The notes beneath the pieces were generated by a model. The model saw nothing but the letters and a program-made list of their open reading frames with translations. It made no database searches and had not been told where the DNA came from. From Phorcus lineatus (taxonomy: Eukaryota; Mollusca; Gastropoda; Trochida; Trochidae): a stretch of DNA of 64,000 bases. Location: NCBI GenBank assembly GCA_921293015.1, contig OV121090.1:3162001-3226000 (forward strand), written 5' to 3'. Positions 1 through 11,541 of this stretch are shown here, one piece after another. Made by a program: the position numbers and the translations under genes. Position 1 is the first letter of the stretch, and every line of letters begins with the position of its first letter.

Positions 1-1900
1 ATACAAGAAGCATTTGACGATACATAAAAATCTGTTATGCTAATACGAAATCCTTGTCAAGGACAAAAATAAGGTAACTAGCTTTATCTTCTTATGCAAG
101 ATAAACCTTTTATCATTATTTTCAATGTGTATTATTTATAACATGACATCACATAATATAGTTTATATCATCAATTTTTAATGGTGTATCATGTGTTTAA
201 CTTCATATCTTTGCTGATATCGACGTCAATGCTGAAACTGTAAACTTGATGGAATTATAACCATAATTTTTAGCGTGGAAGTGGTTTCTCATTCTGCAGA
301 AGGTTATTAAACAACTTCATTAAAGAGAGGCACGAGATGTTTCCTCACGTGAAATGTGGTACATCATACCTATAGTCGTGATGTAATATCAAGTAGAAAA
401 AAGGAGGGTTATTTAATCATGTTGGATATACAAGTATGAGGCAATTAAAATACATGACTCAGAAGAGAAGGATTGCCAGACATTTCGCATATTGGACATG
501 TTAGTGAGAAAGAATACGTTTAAGAAGATGTTTTGATAAGGAATTTAACCAGTTGAAGAAACGTTGTAATACAAAGATATTTTACCGGTTCGGTTCGATG
601 TACACATTATTTTTTCAAGAAAGGAACTTACTTGGAACTTGTAGAGGAAGTTCAGTTCAAAATCAGGACTACTGTTAAAGCCAGGAGATTTGCAATAAGC
701 GAGACGTTTATCCATCTGTAAGAAAGATTACTTTGAGAAAGGATTATGGAAAGTTATGTGATATGTATAAGATACATGTAGATATGATTTTTGTTTGGAC
801 CATTTAACTGTGATATCGGCAATATGCACGCATTTTGCAGACCTAGAACAGACCTTTTGTTTAATGCAACAGCAATTCAAATACAGTGTATTAGAACTGC
901 GTTGAATGACATATTACTTTACGGGGAAATATTTCATTCTTTCATTCTCACTTAAAAGTAAAAGGTATATTCAAAAGCTGCACACATTTCTAGTTAAGCT
1001 ACTTTCAACCATCAATCTATTTTCCACTTTTTATATCCCTTTGTGTTTTGGTTGTCTTAACCTTTAACGTTTGATTACATGTCAATTGTAAAGAATCAGT
1101 AAAAGCTTAATTGAGTGTTTATATACTCATATGCCATGAAATAGCCAATTCGAGTTCGAAAATGCGGTCTGTAGTGCCTTGAAGGTGTTGTTGCTAAAAT
1201 AACCATAACATGCCCTGATGGTTTTCCTGACCTTTTGGTAATGCTGACCTTTCAATTAGCGTATAAAAGGCTATTGTGACATCAATTTGTGACGCAATCT
1301 AGGACAGTCAAAACGAAGTTGACTTGAAGGGCTCGCCTAATCTCTATATTATACAAACAATATACAGTACAATGGAATACCTTTGAGATCTGATTTTAGA
1401 ATTACCATATAAGATCTGGTCCATTTGTGAGGTCTTTCTGCACTAAACGGTGGTGTCAACTCTCTGATGTTAAGCATTCACATCATGTTCCTTCATTCAT
1501 AAGTTAATTATATACTTGCACAGATTTTGAAATACAATGATATCGAACAAGACCAAAACCACATACCAAGCTTTACTAGTCGTTTTGAGATTGGAAACTG
1601 CCATTCCCCTTTAGATCAAATATACTTAGTTTTTAAAGGAAAACTTGAATGACGCTAGCCTAAGGTAGTGGTGGATTAAACCACATGATCCGCTCGTGTT
1701 CTAGAAGCGATACAGCTGATAATACAGCCACGTGCCAACTTTATCTAACAACGACCTTGGTGCTCCGTAGACATGAATTCAATTAGATATTCAATGATGG
1801 GGGGAAACGCTTGTTTTGCTACTTTTGCAACATAAAAGTTATTATAGTTGGAAAGCAAATCACATTTATAACGGACGACCAGATATAACCCTCAATTAAG
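1..1900. other. Non-coding AT-rich stretch
   Basis: No open frame with protein-like composition and no RNA gene was seen. Apart from the minor repeat at 225-420 there is no strong internal structure. The right part leads into the duplicated segment that begins near 1.9 kb. Confidence 0.5.
225..420 (+). repeat. Minor dispersed repeat, unit 1
   Basis: This stretch shares an ordered set of short matches with 9283-9460 and 9590-9750: GCTGAAA, then TTAGYGTGGGAGTG, then GTTATTAAA, then GGAATATCAAGT followed by an A-rich run. Spacing is conserved although identity is low. It could be an old mobile element or a relic of a duplicated gene segment; the class cannot be told. Confidence 0.45.
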
Positions 1901-1904
1901 GCCT

Positions 1905-3740
1905 GAAAAAACGACAATGTTTAGTTGACAAATGCCAATTCAAAATTCGATTTATATAAGTTTTCAATTTATTTTGAAAAAAACCCACATTGGTAATTTT
2001 GTAAAGAGTATGGAAACGTTCCACCATGGTTAACGTTTTGGGATAAGTTGTGTAATCATTTATTGTATAGAAGGACTGTTTGCGTTATGTACATCAGTCG
2101 ATATACACAGGCAACAATCTAACAATCAACCATATCAGGCCTACCAGACAAAACTGCCGCACTGGGAAGGAAACGTGGAAAAGTCAACATTAAACGTGGA
2201 AACTACAGCATAAATATATTCCCTCGACACCGAAACATTAATGTTTTTTTAAACATTTTCCTGTGCAGTACGGCAGTTTTGTCTGGTAAGCCTGCATATG
2301 AATGTTGATGGTACCCAGCGCATTCTGCAACTGTCATTGATATGAAACACAAGTTAGAGACTAGCAACTTTTTTTAAAGCTCTCTTAGGGCTAAAGTTGT
2401 CTTACGTACAACAATACATCAACATTGGCCAATGACTTTCTGAACATTTAGGGAACCAAGAGCTCTAAATATAATGCTGCATCATTGTTCTGGGTAGGTT
2501 CTCTCAATCTGATAATTAATAGATCATATCGATGTGTAGTTGTGTTTGAATTCCCTCGCCAGCTATCATTAATCACTGTCGCAATTCAAATGGCAGGAAT
2601 ATCAAATACGAAAATGTTTCTGTTACGGATCAATTGTATCCATGTTGATTACGCAAGGTTATTGATGTTACTAGTTGTGCTCTAAATTAGATAACCAGAC
2701 AGAGTATGTGGGAAAAGTCTGGAATATATCAAACAATTATAATGAATGTATATTTTGTTCAGTCTTTAATATCAAATATTTTTGGACTGAATAATCAAGT
2801 TTATAAATTCATCTCACATAAGGTGTTAATGCAACATTCTTTAATTTTTTAAACGTTCTGTCCAGAAACAGAAAAAAATGATACTTAGAAGTGAGAACTG
2901 ACAAGGACACAAATAGGTATTATGATTCTTTCAAATACATAGTTTCATCGAGCCTTATTGGACCAATATAAAAGTTAGAAGACAGGAGGCACTTTATGAT
3001 TGTTTTATTTACCAACTTTCATTCTCTAGTCCATATGTTATGGACATATGTTATTAAAACATGACTCATGAAAAATATCTGGCAATATCTTCATTGATGT
3101 TAATTATAGAGAATACTACCCTAGGACCTATCAGATACGAATAAATTGTCACAAGTAATTCTCAGAAAATATTCGAGCAATTATGTATTTGCAATATTTG
3201 GGGACAGCGATTCCTCGATAATCCGGAATATGTGTTCCGATAAGTATATAGAGTAATTTGCAGGAAACCATTGAACTTTTGAAGAAAATACACAAATGAA
3301 GGGAAACGAACACGTGTTTCGTTAGAAATCTCTGTTAATTAGGATGATTTGTAAATTTGTTGAAATATTGAATATTATATGAAAATAAAACCAGGGACAA
3401 TCCACTTATAGCGTTAAAGAGATAATGGCTAAACTGATGCCATACATCAGTTCTATCAATTCTATCAATGTCTTTTCTGTATAACTACAAAGCGGATGTG
3501 TTTTATGATTGGAAACCGTTGATTGGTCCACTGGACATACCAGATGAGACAGCTCTCTTCGGATTAAAGCCCCGCAAAGGGAGGTATTAAGAATTATTTA
3601 GTATCGTGTCGAGCATAGGATGGGTCAAGAGTTTATAGATAGAATTACTGGAAGATATGCTCTGGATTACCGAGAATCAGGAAATAGTTAAGCGCAGTCC
3701 AAGAAATCAATCAATACTAACTGTGGTAGAAATCCATGTA
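1905..3740 (+). repeat. Diverged duplicated segment, copy 1
   Basis: An ordered series of matches links this segment to 15780-17300 in the same orientation. Shared blocks include GTTGACAAATG (about 1926 and 15790), TTATGTACWTC, AGCTYTCTTAG, TTGCATCA-CTGTTCT, TAGATCATATCGAT (2520 and 16260), CTAGGA-CTAT, and ATCAATCAATACTAACTGTG near the end (3709 and 17043). Identity looks like roughly 55-70 percent with many indels. A 159-bp inverted-repeat element sits in this copy only. No long reading frame survives here. Confidence 0.6.
2136..2294. mobile_element. 159-bp MITE with 29-bp inverted ends and 5-bp TSD
   Basis: The left end reads CAGGCCTACCAGACAAAACT and the right end is its inverse with two mismatches over about 29 bp (CAGGCTTACCAGACAAAACT read inward). 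The direct repeat CATAT flanks both sides (2131-2135 and 2295-2299), as expected for a 5-bp target duplication. Ends of the CAGG type with a 5-bp duplication would fit some hAT-group elements, but class is inference. The element is too short to encode anything. Confidence 0.75.
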
Positions 3741-3749
3741 GAGTCTCGA

Positions 3750-4540
3750 ACATCATGATCAATCATGATCAATCATTTCAATCATCGTCAATTATCATCG
3801 TTAATATCAGCATATGAGAACCTCTGTACAGCAAGAAATAAATTTCAGACACGGCCAGATAGGGCAGTTATATGACACGTGCAGTGAATAGATGCTTTTA
3901 CATGAACTTGATATCATACCGTCAATTATATGTCATAGTTGGACATTTATGACAACTTTAATGTATATGAAAAATCCGATATTTAGTTTTTGTAAAATCT
4001 CATGCTTACTGCGTTGCCAAATAAAAGGCTATTAATTCCTTACATGACATTTTTGCATATTAACCTTTAAAGATCTCGCTCTTTAAAAAAAATTCAGACC
4101 TAAGTTTAGGTGTTTTATGGTAAATGTATTAAGACAAATGATTGCTTGCAAATGAAATTTTTGGTTATTTCAAAATGTTTTAATAGTATAGCCATGGAAA
4201 ATGCCAATTGTTCTGAAATTCACGTTTTTACACCAGCTGGGGAGCTTTTGATATTTTTTTAATTGGAGAAGGTAGCTGAACTACACACATTTAAACCACT
4301 GGCTCATCTCTACGAGGCAAATGTTTAAGCTTTAAGGTGGTCTTTTGTGCCATACGTCCTACTTAGTAATTAGAAGCTGTATGAAAATAACTGAAACTAA
4401 AAATGTTGCTTCCTACGGTGGATTTCTGTCGTGGATCATGATCTCTGAGATAAGATTAAGTCTGGTTATATTCTGACCCTCATTTGAATGTGACCGAATG
4501 GGTAAAATAAGACCAGACATTGTAATGACAGTACCTAATT
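3750..4540. other. Non-coding stretch
   Basis: No open frame, RNA gene or clear inverted repeat recognised. The only local structure is a short direct repeat ATCATGATCAATCAT near 3752-3776. Confidence 0.4.
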
Positions 4541-4544
4541 ACTT

Positions 4545-4960
4545 CCTGTCCGATACAGATTGGTAACTATTACCCCAGTTCACTACGCGTGGATATTCCA
4601 CATAACTTTTGCAAAATGACATGGTAAGGGAAGACGTACAAAGGTGACTTGGGGTACTCGCACAAATCCGAAAGTTCTTGCAATTGACAGAGGAACGATT
4701 AATTATCTATTTGCCTGCCCAGCAAAATACTTTAACGATGAGGTTTTCAGGATATTTTTGAAATACCAAAGTCAGCAGTCGTCCCGTTCTTCAGTCATTG
4801 CCCTATCTAACAGTCTTGGTCAATCGATTGTTTGGTACTTAATAGAAAGCTTTTCTAAATATGTACATCAATCAATTTGTCAGACTTTGATTTCCATTGG
4901 TACAATTGATTTACGTCATTGTGGATTAAAATAGCACCCACATTGTCGGACTTATTGTAG
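4545..4960 (+). repeat. Tandem diverged repeat, unit 1
   Basis: This unit is similar in order and spacing to 4965-5790. Shared blocks include TCGCACAAATCCGAAAGTT versus TCACAAAATCTGAAAGTT, GATGAGGTTTTCAGGATATT, TTCTTCAGTMATTGCC, CAATCAATTTG-CAG-CTTTGATT and ACTGATYTACGTCA. A 96-codon open frame (4644-4934) lies in this unit, but the other unit does not keep it open, so I read it as chance. This unit shows the empty form of the site where unit 2 carries an M1 element. Confidence 0.6.
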
Positions 4961-4964
4961 CCTG

Positions 4965-5790
4965 TTGCCAATCGATAATCAGTAACATACTTGGTGTAGT
5001 TTCTTTCTCTAGGTTGTATATGTTAGTAACAATGTCTTCTCGTTTACCACTTTTACAAATTATCATGGTAAATTAGTAGGGGTCCTCACAAAATCTGAAA
5101 GTTTTTGCAAATGACAGAGAAACGATTGTTGTAGCTGATGATCTATTTGCTTGATATGCATTTATATTGACTCAAAGCCTTTAAACAAGTCTGACAATGA
5201 GGTTTCATCCATCCTGCTCTAACGCCTTCCTAATATTCTGATCTCTATCAAGCCAAAACCCTCGTATCGCTAGCTATCTAACTAGCCAATAAGACGACTC
5301 GCTTTAAGCAACAACAGCACAACCCGGATGGAACAATCCGCCGAGTTCAAGCTAGTAGCTTCAAGCTCCTTAATAAACGACACTTCATTGGCTTAAAAAT
5401 TAACAGGTGAGCATAGCCACGAATACCAAGCCATCAAACAAACAAAGGATTCAGCCCGATAGAGATCAGGGTATTAGGGAGGAGCAAGAGCGGATTCATA
5501 TACGCTGATTTAGCAGGATGGGTTTCATCGGGATATTATCATGATATTCATAAAGTAAAAACTCTGAAGTCAACACTTACCCCATTCTTCAGTAAATGCC
5601 TTATCAACAGTCTACTTGAAACTTTAGTTTGGTTTTAAATAGCAAGGCATTCTCATTTGAAACAGATTTTCTACATTTATATGGCAATCAATTTGACAGC
5701 CTTTGATTATCAGTGCTATAACTGATCTACGTCACTTCAGGTGAAAATTGCAGACAAATTGTCCATTGTATAATAGATTTATGTCTCAGT
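4965..5790 (+). repeat. Tandem diverged repeat, unit 2 (split by M1)
   Basis: This is the second unit of the tandem pair, with the 311-bp M1 element inserted at 5210-5520. Without the insert the unit would be about the same size as unit 1. A possible further unit start (TTTCTCTAGGCTTTAGATG, near 5838) resembles TTTCTCTAGGTTGTATATG at about 5006, so a third, very decayed unit may follow. Confidence 0.55.
5210..5520 (+). mobile_element. MITE family M1, copy 1 (311 bp, TSD GGTTTCATC)
   Basis: Ends are CATCCTGCT and AGCAGGATG. A perfect 9-bp direct repeat, GGTTTCATC, flanks the element at 5201-5209 and 5521-5529. The core matches other M1 copies (CCTCGTATCGCTAGCTATCT, AGCCAATAAGACGACTCGC, CACAACCCGGATGG, GATCAGGGTATTAGG). 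The left terminal repeat has an internal deletion relative to the 341-bp copies. A 9-bp target duplication is typical of the Mutator-like superfamily; that assignment is inferred from duplication length alone. Confidence 0.88.
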
Positions 5791-5794
5791 TCCG

Positions 5795-8035
5795 ACCATT
5801 TGATGCTTAAATTTTACTGGATGTTATTTTTGTCTGTTTCTCTAGGCTTTAGATGCTAATTAGACAAAATGAGTTATTATAATATTAACACTGGCCCAGT
5901 AAGTGATTTGACCTATATCAAATATCCTAAAGCTACAGGCTTATAAACATTTAAATGTTAATTCTATGAAATATATACAACAGTTATGTTTATCTTATTT
6001 GATAATTGTTTACTGATATATAACAAAACGATACATATCAAAATGCTTTGCTATCAAAGGATTGCCTTAACTTTTTATACTTTTTAACTATGATTAATCA
6101 ATCGAACCTATACGAATTCAATATTTACAAATAAATCATTTCCTTATCCCGAACGTATTGCCATGTATAATTGATAGACAAATTGTATGTGGTAAACCTA
6201 AGTGATAATTGGTTCTTCAAATCATACCAAGATTGATTATCTTTTAATACATGTCATTATGGGATTATGCTTTCAGTTAAATATAGCCTATAATACCCTC
6301 TCCACACCTTTAATCTTCTCAGAACACATATATTTACTATGGTATATTGTTAATGCAGTCTTAATCTTTGCAGTGAGTAGTATATATTCAGTAGAAACTG
6401 AATAAAAGTAATGCAATTAAATAATTTGAAATTGATTATCTGCAGGAATATATCTAAACAGATATAAATTGAAAATTTAGAATCTCAAATTAAAATTTTT
6501 AAAATTGCTGGAATCACTGATGATTAACTAAAATTATTATCTTCATAATGGTAAGCATGCGATCTGGACTGATAGTTTTTTTCTTTCAAAATACACTCCG
6601 TGATTTCAAAGGAAACTTTTCAGCAACAGTAAGCCTAACACATTTTGTTGATATAATGACACCATAATATCTCACCTCGCTTATAGCATCTCCCTGAATA
6701 CATAAACAAGAAGTGGTTGGGCAAGTTCATAACTACGAGATCATCTTATTTACAGAGAAAGTTAGCTTCATGGATGCACATTTATTATGCATGCATACAA
6801 TGGATGTCGATATCGGAAGGTTTGCTATTTTCAAATGTACAAAAAGTCATTGAACTAAGTTAAATGATCTTTTACGATGCTCAATGTCCTAACCAAAAAT
6901 ATTCCGGACAAATCAAGGCAGCAATTTCTTTGTTTGCAAATATCAATATACGATCGATTCCACATAGCAAGAGATGGTAATTTGGATAACTAAATATCTA
7001 ACATAACTTATAAGTAAAGAATCATTGAAGGCAGCCCTACGTGACATATGATAGACATACATTTGTATCTACCATAACCTAAGGTATACTTGTACTCTTG
7101 TAGCGCATTGTATGTATTACGTATAAATCATTCCAAGAACAACTACGACTCAAAACCAGTGATCAACCGCGAGAGTTTGAGATACTTGTTCAGAGCTCCT
7201 CATATCGACATTTGATATCTTGGAAAAATGTCATGCTAAACATATCCATGGTGAAGACCAACTGTCAGCGATACGAAGCATTAGGAAAACATCAGGGTTT
7301 TGAAGGAGCTTTTTTATTTAATGCAAATACAATTAAACTGATGTAACAGGATGTCTTTCCTTTCGCCAAACTATGGAGTAAAAGCTCCATGAAGCTTTAT
7401 AATGCCTGTAAACAACAGGTGTTGTGTCAAGGTCGGTGCCCATGAATAAAAGATGAGAGTTATTACAGCAGGGCTGGGATGCGGATAGACTCGGGAATCA
7501 TGAAAAGCTGCATTCACTATTGTATGAAATTTTATAAATCACATCTACAAATTAAATAGATTATAATCCTGGAACATTTTGAATTTGAAAGCTTAGCCAC
7601 ATTTATCGATCGTTCGTTATTGCTAGCATAACAGTAAACTTGTGGAGCATCAAATGGAGCAATAGCTTCTTTATTACCAGGAGAAATTGTCAATAACATA
7701 AACAACATAAAGTTAGAGGAGTCATTTTGTGATTGAACTATTAACTGTGCTCGCTCACATTCTTGGCCTGTCAAGAGTAATGGATCAATCAGGTGGAAAT
7801 AACGGGTTAGATCACTCACAAATGAATCGATATGCATGGAAATTGACAGAGAGAAATGGGTCAGCATCCCAACCATAATAGAAGTACAACCAAAGAGTGA
7901 CAGTGTTTTAAGTCATTACTTATTAAGCAACAGCTGCTTACATTGCTCACGATAACATTTCTCATTTCTCTCTATCAATGAATCCATGAATATCGATTCA
8001 ATTTTGACTATATTAACTGAGAGTTCAAGGGTTAT
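5795..8035. other. Non-coding stretch with one weak minus-strand ORF
   Basis: Mostly very AT-rich sequence without recognisable genes. A 114-codon open frame lies on the minus strand at 7532-7876. It has mixed composition, no recognised domain and no convincing flanking splice sites, so I do not call it a gene. Another short frame at 6202-6405 looks like chance in AT-rich DNA. Confidence 0.4.
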
Positions 8036-8040
8036 TGCCC

Positions 8041-8285
8041 CACACTGAGACACGAGTTGAGAAACTTGTGGTGTCTCCTTAGGCAAGGGACTATATTCAA
8101 AATGTGCTTCTGTTCACCCAACAGTACTAATTGGGTACCTGGTGTAGATTGTGTTGGAGGTGACCTTTAAGCGCTTAATCGGCAGCTTGGGTTAGACCAG
8201 GGTAATAATGCAGGGAGCGCCTTGAGAATGCATTCGGTGTGGATATGTGCGCTATGAAAATACCCTTATTATTATTTAGGAGAAG
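8041..8285 (+). mobile_element. SINE-like element with ATT tail
   Basis: The sequence runs GTGTCTCCTTAGGCAAGGGAC, TTCACCCAAC, ATTGGGTACCTGG, GGTAATAATGCAGGGAGCGC, CTTGAGAATGCATTCGGTG, TATGTGCGCTATGAAAATAC, then a TTATTATTATT tail. This ordered motif set resembles short elements I know as widespread in marine invertebrates, which end in simple ATT repeats. The family name is not certain. It is non-coding. Confidence 0.65.
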
Positions 8286-8299
8286 CAATTATCAGGAGA

Positions 8300-8750
8300 A
8301 GCATTTATATAGGCATTTGCTGCCTGTTTGCAAATCCTTTTTCCTTTTTGTATATATATTCTGAATGTTGTGTATTGCATATTTTATGCAAATAAAATAC
8401 TAGTTACATCATAAATTTCCATGAAATGTTTCCAATACTTGAAAATAATTGCATTCAAATGTAACGATTACAATGTTTTATTCTCCTGTAACAAATGTGT
8501 CACATAGAAAATAAAGTGGACATGTTTTGTCGGGCAAAGCTTATAGCCTTTTGTCAATGGTCAAATTTTCTTTTTATATAATAACAAAGGTCATAGATAA
8601 AATGAAAGATGAAATTGTACTTACAAATCTCGGCTTGGCAAATAATATTCAATGTTTATGGTAATGATAAAATAACTAGCATAATCGTCTTATTCTGGAT
8701 GAGGTTTCTATCATTACTTACTTACAGTTTAAAATGACGAGGTGATGTGC
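8300..8750. other. Non-coding stretch
   Basis: No gene, RNA or repeat structure recognised between the SINE-like element and the LINE fragment. Confidence 0.4.
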
Positions 8751-8759
8751 ATTATTTCA

Positions 8760-9262
8760 TAACATGCTTTTTACATCAAATATATTGGTACATCAATTGA
8801 CCCAAATCCGTATCATGTGATTACGTTCTTACCTTCGTCTGATAATTTAGAAGATATAACTTTAAGACGGACACTATGTAAATTTAGAATTAGTTTACAT
8901 GATTTAAGAATCAATTCCCTACGACAAACAAGTGGAGTATTAATAGATGATAAGATAAGTTTTTGTAGAATTTGTAACTCGGGCAATATTGAAGATGAAT
9001 TTCATGTATTGTTTGTATGTTCAATGTATTCCCATTTAAGAAGCAGATATTTATCTTTTGTATCATCACCAGTTGGAGATAAACAACTTTTGTCCCATCT
9101 GTTAAATTCTAAAAAAAACTGATGTCATTAAATCTCTTACAATCTACATTAAACATGTATTCCGTGTAAGAAATGTCACCGCCACATGTAGCACTTAATA
9201 CTTTAACTTTACATGTACTATAGGCCTTTAGGCCTGAAATACTGAAAAAATAAATCTGAATC
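8760..9262 (+). pseudogene. LINE 3' fragment: ORF2 C-terminus and 3' UTR
   Basis: The plus strand encodes about 101 residues (8817-9122) that match the C-terminal end of the LINE ORF2 at 11.5-15 kb. Both carry the pattern C-x2-C, then NIEDEFHVLFVC-MYSHLR (here), equivalent to IEDEYHFCLVC-VYHTLR. A frameshift after the stop continues the match (DVIKSLTIYIKHVFRVRN, like the YVKQALRKRK end). The 3' part has the family-type GGCCTTTAGGCCTGAAATAC block, an AATAAA signal and a tail of ATCTGA repeats. It is a 5'-truncated dead copy. Confidence 0.85.
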
Positions 9263-9282
9263 TGATAATTGACATCTATTGC

Positions 9283-9750
9283 TGAAATTGAACACGTGGG
9301 GAAATAGTATCCATTAGTGTGGGAGTGTTATTAAATGTAATTAAACCAATTCAACAATGAGAGAGACGGGATGATGTTTATATTGGGTATCTAACACCAA
9401 TCCTGTTACCTAAAGTTGTGCTTTGAAAGGTCAGAAGGAATATCAAGTCAAAAATAAAGTTTATACCATACCTCGTACAATGTATGCCACGGATTTCCTT
9501 ATATCAATTTTCACAATGATGTATAATGTGTTCACTGTACATTTGCTGATGATTGATAACCATGCTGAAAGTGAATACGATAATTGAGAACCATGCTGAA
9601 AGGGAACGCGTGGTGTGAATAAAAAGTGTCTATTAGCGTGGGAGTGTTTTCTTAAATCAGTGATGGTTATTAAACATAGGCATAGGATGTGCGTGACAAT
9701 AAGTGTCGTACTTCTGTGACGGTCATATGGAATATCAAAATAAGATGAGT
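9283..9750 (+). repeat. Minor dispersed repeat, units 2 and 3
   Basis: Two further units of the repeat at 225-420 lie in tandem with a spacing of about 310 bp. Unit 2 starts at GCTGAAATTGAACACGTGG and unit 3 at GCTGAAAGGGAACGCGTGG. Both have TTAGYGTGGGAGTGTT and end with GGAATATCAA followed by an A-rich stretch. No coding potential seen. Confidence 0.5.
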
Positions 9751-9754
9751 GTTT

Positions 9755-11460
9755 TAAAAGTCATGTAACGCATATTACTTTGAGAAATTATTTTAAAGGT
9801 TCTTTGGTAGGAGAATGGATCAAGATTGGATATTGGGGATACTGAGTTAGTTATTAAGTTCAATTTGATTGTGATTGTTTTAGTTGAACGCATTGAACAT
9901 GTTGTATAAGAGAAGAGATTGGTCATGTTATGCCACGTCTTTGCCGCAAAGGAAACCTACTCAGAAATGAAGGCAAACTGTAGATTGATTTTTATTTTAA
10001 ATTACAATCATATCAATTATATTTCACTTTTAAAAAAATGTTCTATTACCAAAACTATCAAAGGGAAGTTTTTAATTTCGATCAAAGCAAAATGTGACAT
10101 TAAACGCGTATATAATTTTCCCTGATTCCTTTGGATTGTTTTTTATAAATGTAATGTGAACCCATCCTGTTTTTCAATACCAAATCCCCTCTTACAATTG
10201 GTGACACAAAATAGTAATGATTAAGCTTAAGCTTTTCTTAAACAAATGCGGAAAAAACATTTTAAAAAATTAAAGTACCTTTTTACCCAAGTATTTGACT
10301 TACAACAGTATGCTAAATTTGCAATATTCATTTTATTATTGTTCAATTTCAATATCATTTGAGAAAAGAATACATTTCAGAACATTGATTTCTAGTAAGC
10401 ACAGTTTATACAATTACAGATCTTAATTAACCAAATAAGATGTTTACAACATGTAAAAAGACATGCAGTAAAAATATTGATCTTGCGCTTTGACAGGAAA
10501 GCCTTGTATTGAATTCGACATATTAAGACACTTTGAAAATTAACTATTGAATAATGGAGGAATAGAGAGGTTGAGTTAATGGCTGGTTAAATAAGACGCC
10601 CTTTTTAAAAAGATACCCTTGAACTGGTATTGGCTGTTCCTATTTTATGTTAATACAATTATACAGAAGAATCAATTGAAACAATATTTTATATCTAAAA
10701 ACGTGAACATCTCTATATAGAAAACAATACTTAATCTATATGTTTTTCTGATACCCTTAATTTCATCACTTACTTCATTCCCTTGGTGTTTACAAAAAAA
10801 ATATGCAATACTTTTAAATTAAAAATTATATACATATATGGTTATATTGGAAAACATTAACATAAATATCATAAGGGATAATTAGACTCAGAAATAGCTT
10901 TGAGATGTTGGCCCTGGAGCACAAGTTGAACATCACGTTTCTTATTCCTATTTGTCCGGGGTTGAAAGAAGGATTATTTTGAGGCGATATATTATATATA
11001 TATTATGTATACCGTTTACATATACAGACATGAAATGGTTGTTAAAAATTTAGTTTTTTTTTGCATCTTGCCAAATGTGTTCTATTAGGAATATGGAGAT
11101 GCTATTTAAGTATGTGATAGGAACACGATGGTTCGTCATCTCCTCAAAATCAAAACTTTTACTGAAAGATGATGGAATGAGTAGAACCGAATTGAACTCC
11201 CTTTCACATGGTATTTTCACTAAATTTGCAAGTAATGTAACAACATTTTGTTCAGCAGCTGTACGGCTCCTGATGTATCATGGAATACCAATGAGAACTG
11301 TCAGTTTATCCTTCCAGGTTCCGGCCTACTTGTTTCTTCTTGCTGCAATGAATTGTGCTGTCAATTTGATACTAAACATTCATGTCACAATCAGTGATGT
11401 TATACCCACAACTCACAATCCTTGTGTCTGAGTAGCTATATCCACACAGCTCCTTCTGGG
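9755..11460. other. Non-coding stretch with a 118-codon ORF
   Basis: AT-rich with no confirmed gene. The one frame worth noting is plus strand 11075-11431 (118 codons, starting with a real ATG after GTGTTCTATTAGG). It ends with a hydrophobic stretch, VPAYLFLLAAMNCAVNLIL, that could pass for a membrane helix. The antisense frame is also partly open, which weakens a coding claim. It abuts the 3' end of the LINE. No family recognised. Confidence 0.35.
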
Positions 11461-11541
11461 ATTTGGTATTCAATTCAATTGTTTATTTCAGTATAAAGGC
11501 CATTGGCCCATGTACATAAATATATACATACTATGGCGAGA

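Noticed and set aside
4644..4934. 96-codon plus-strand frame
   Set aside because: Not kept open in the homologous tandem unit and has no domain features.
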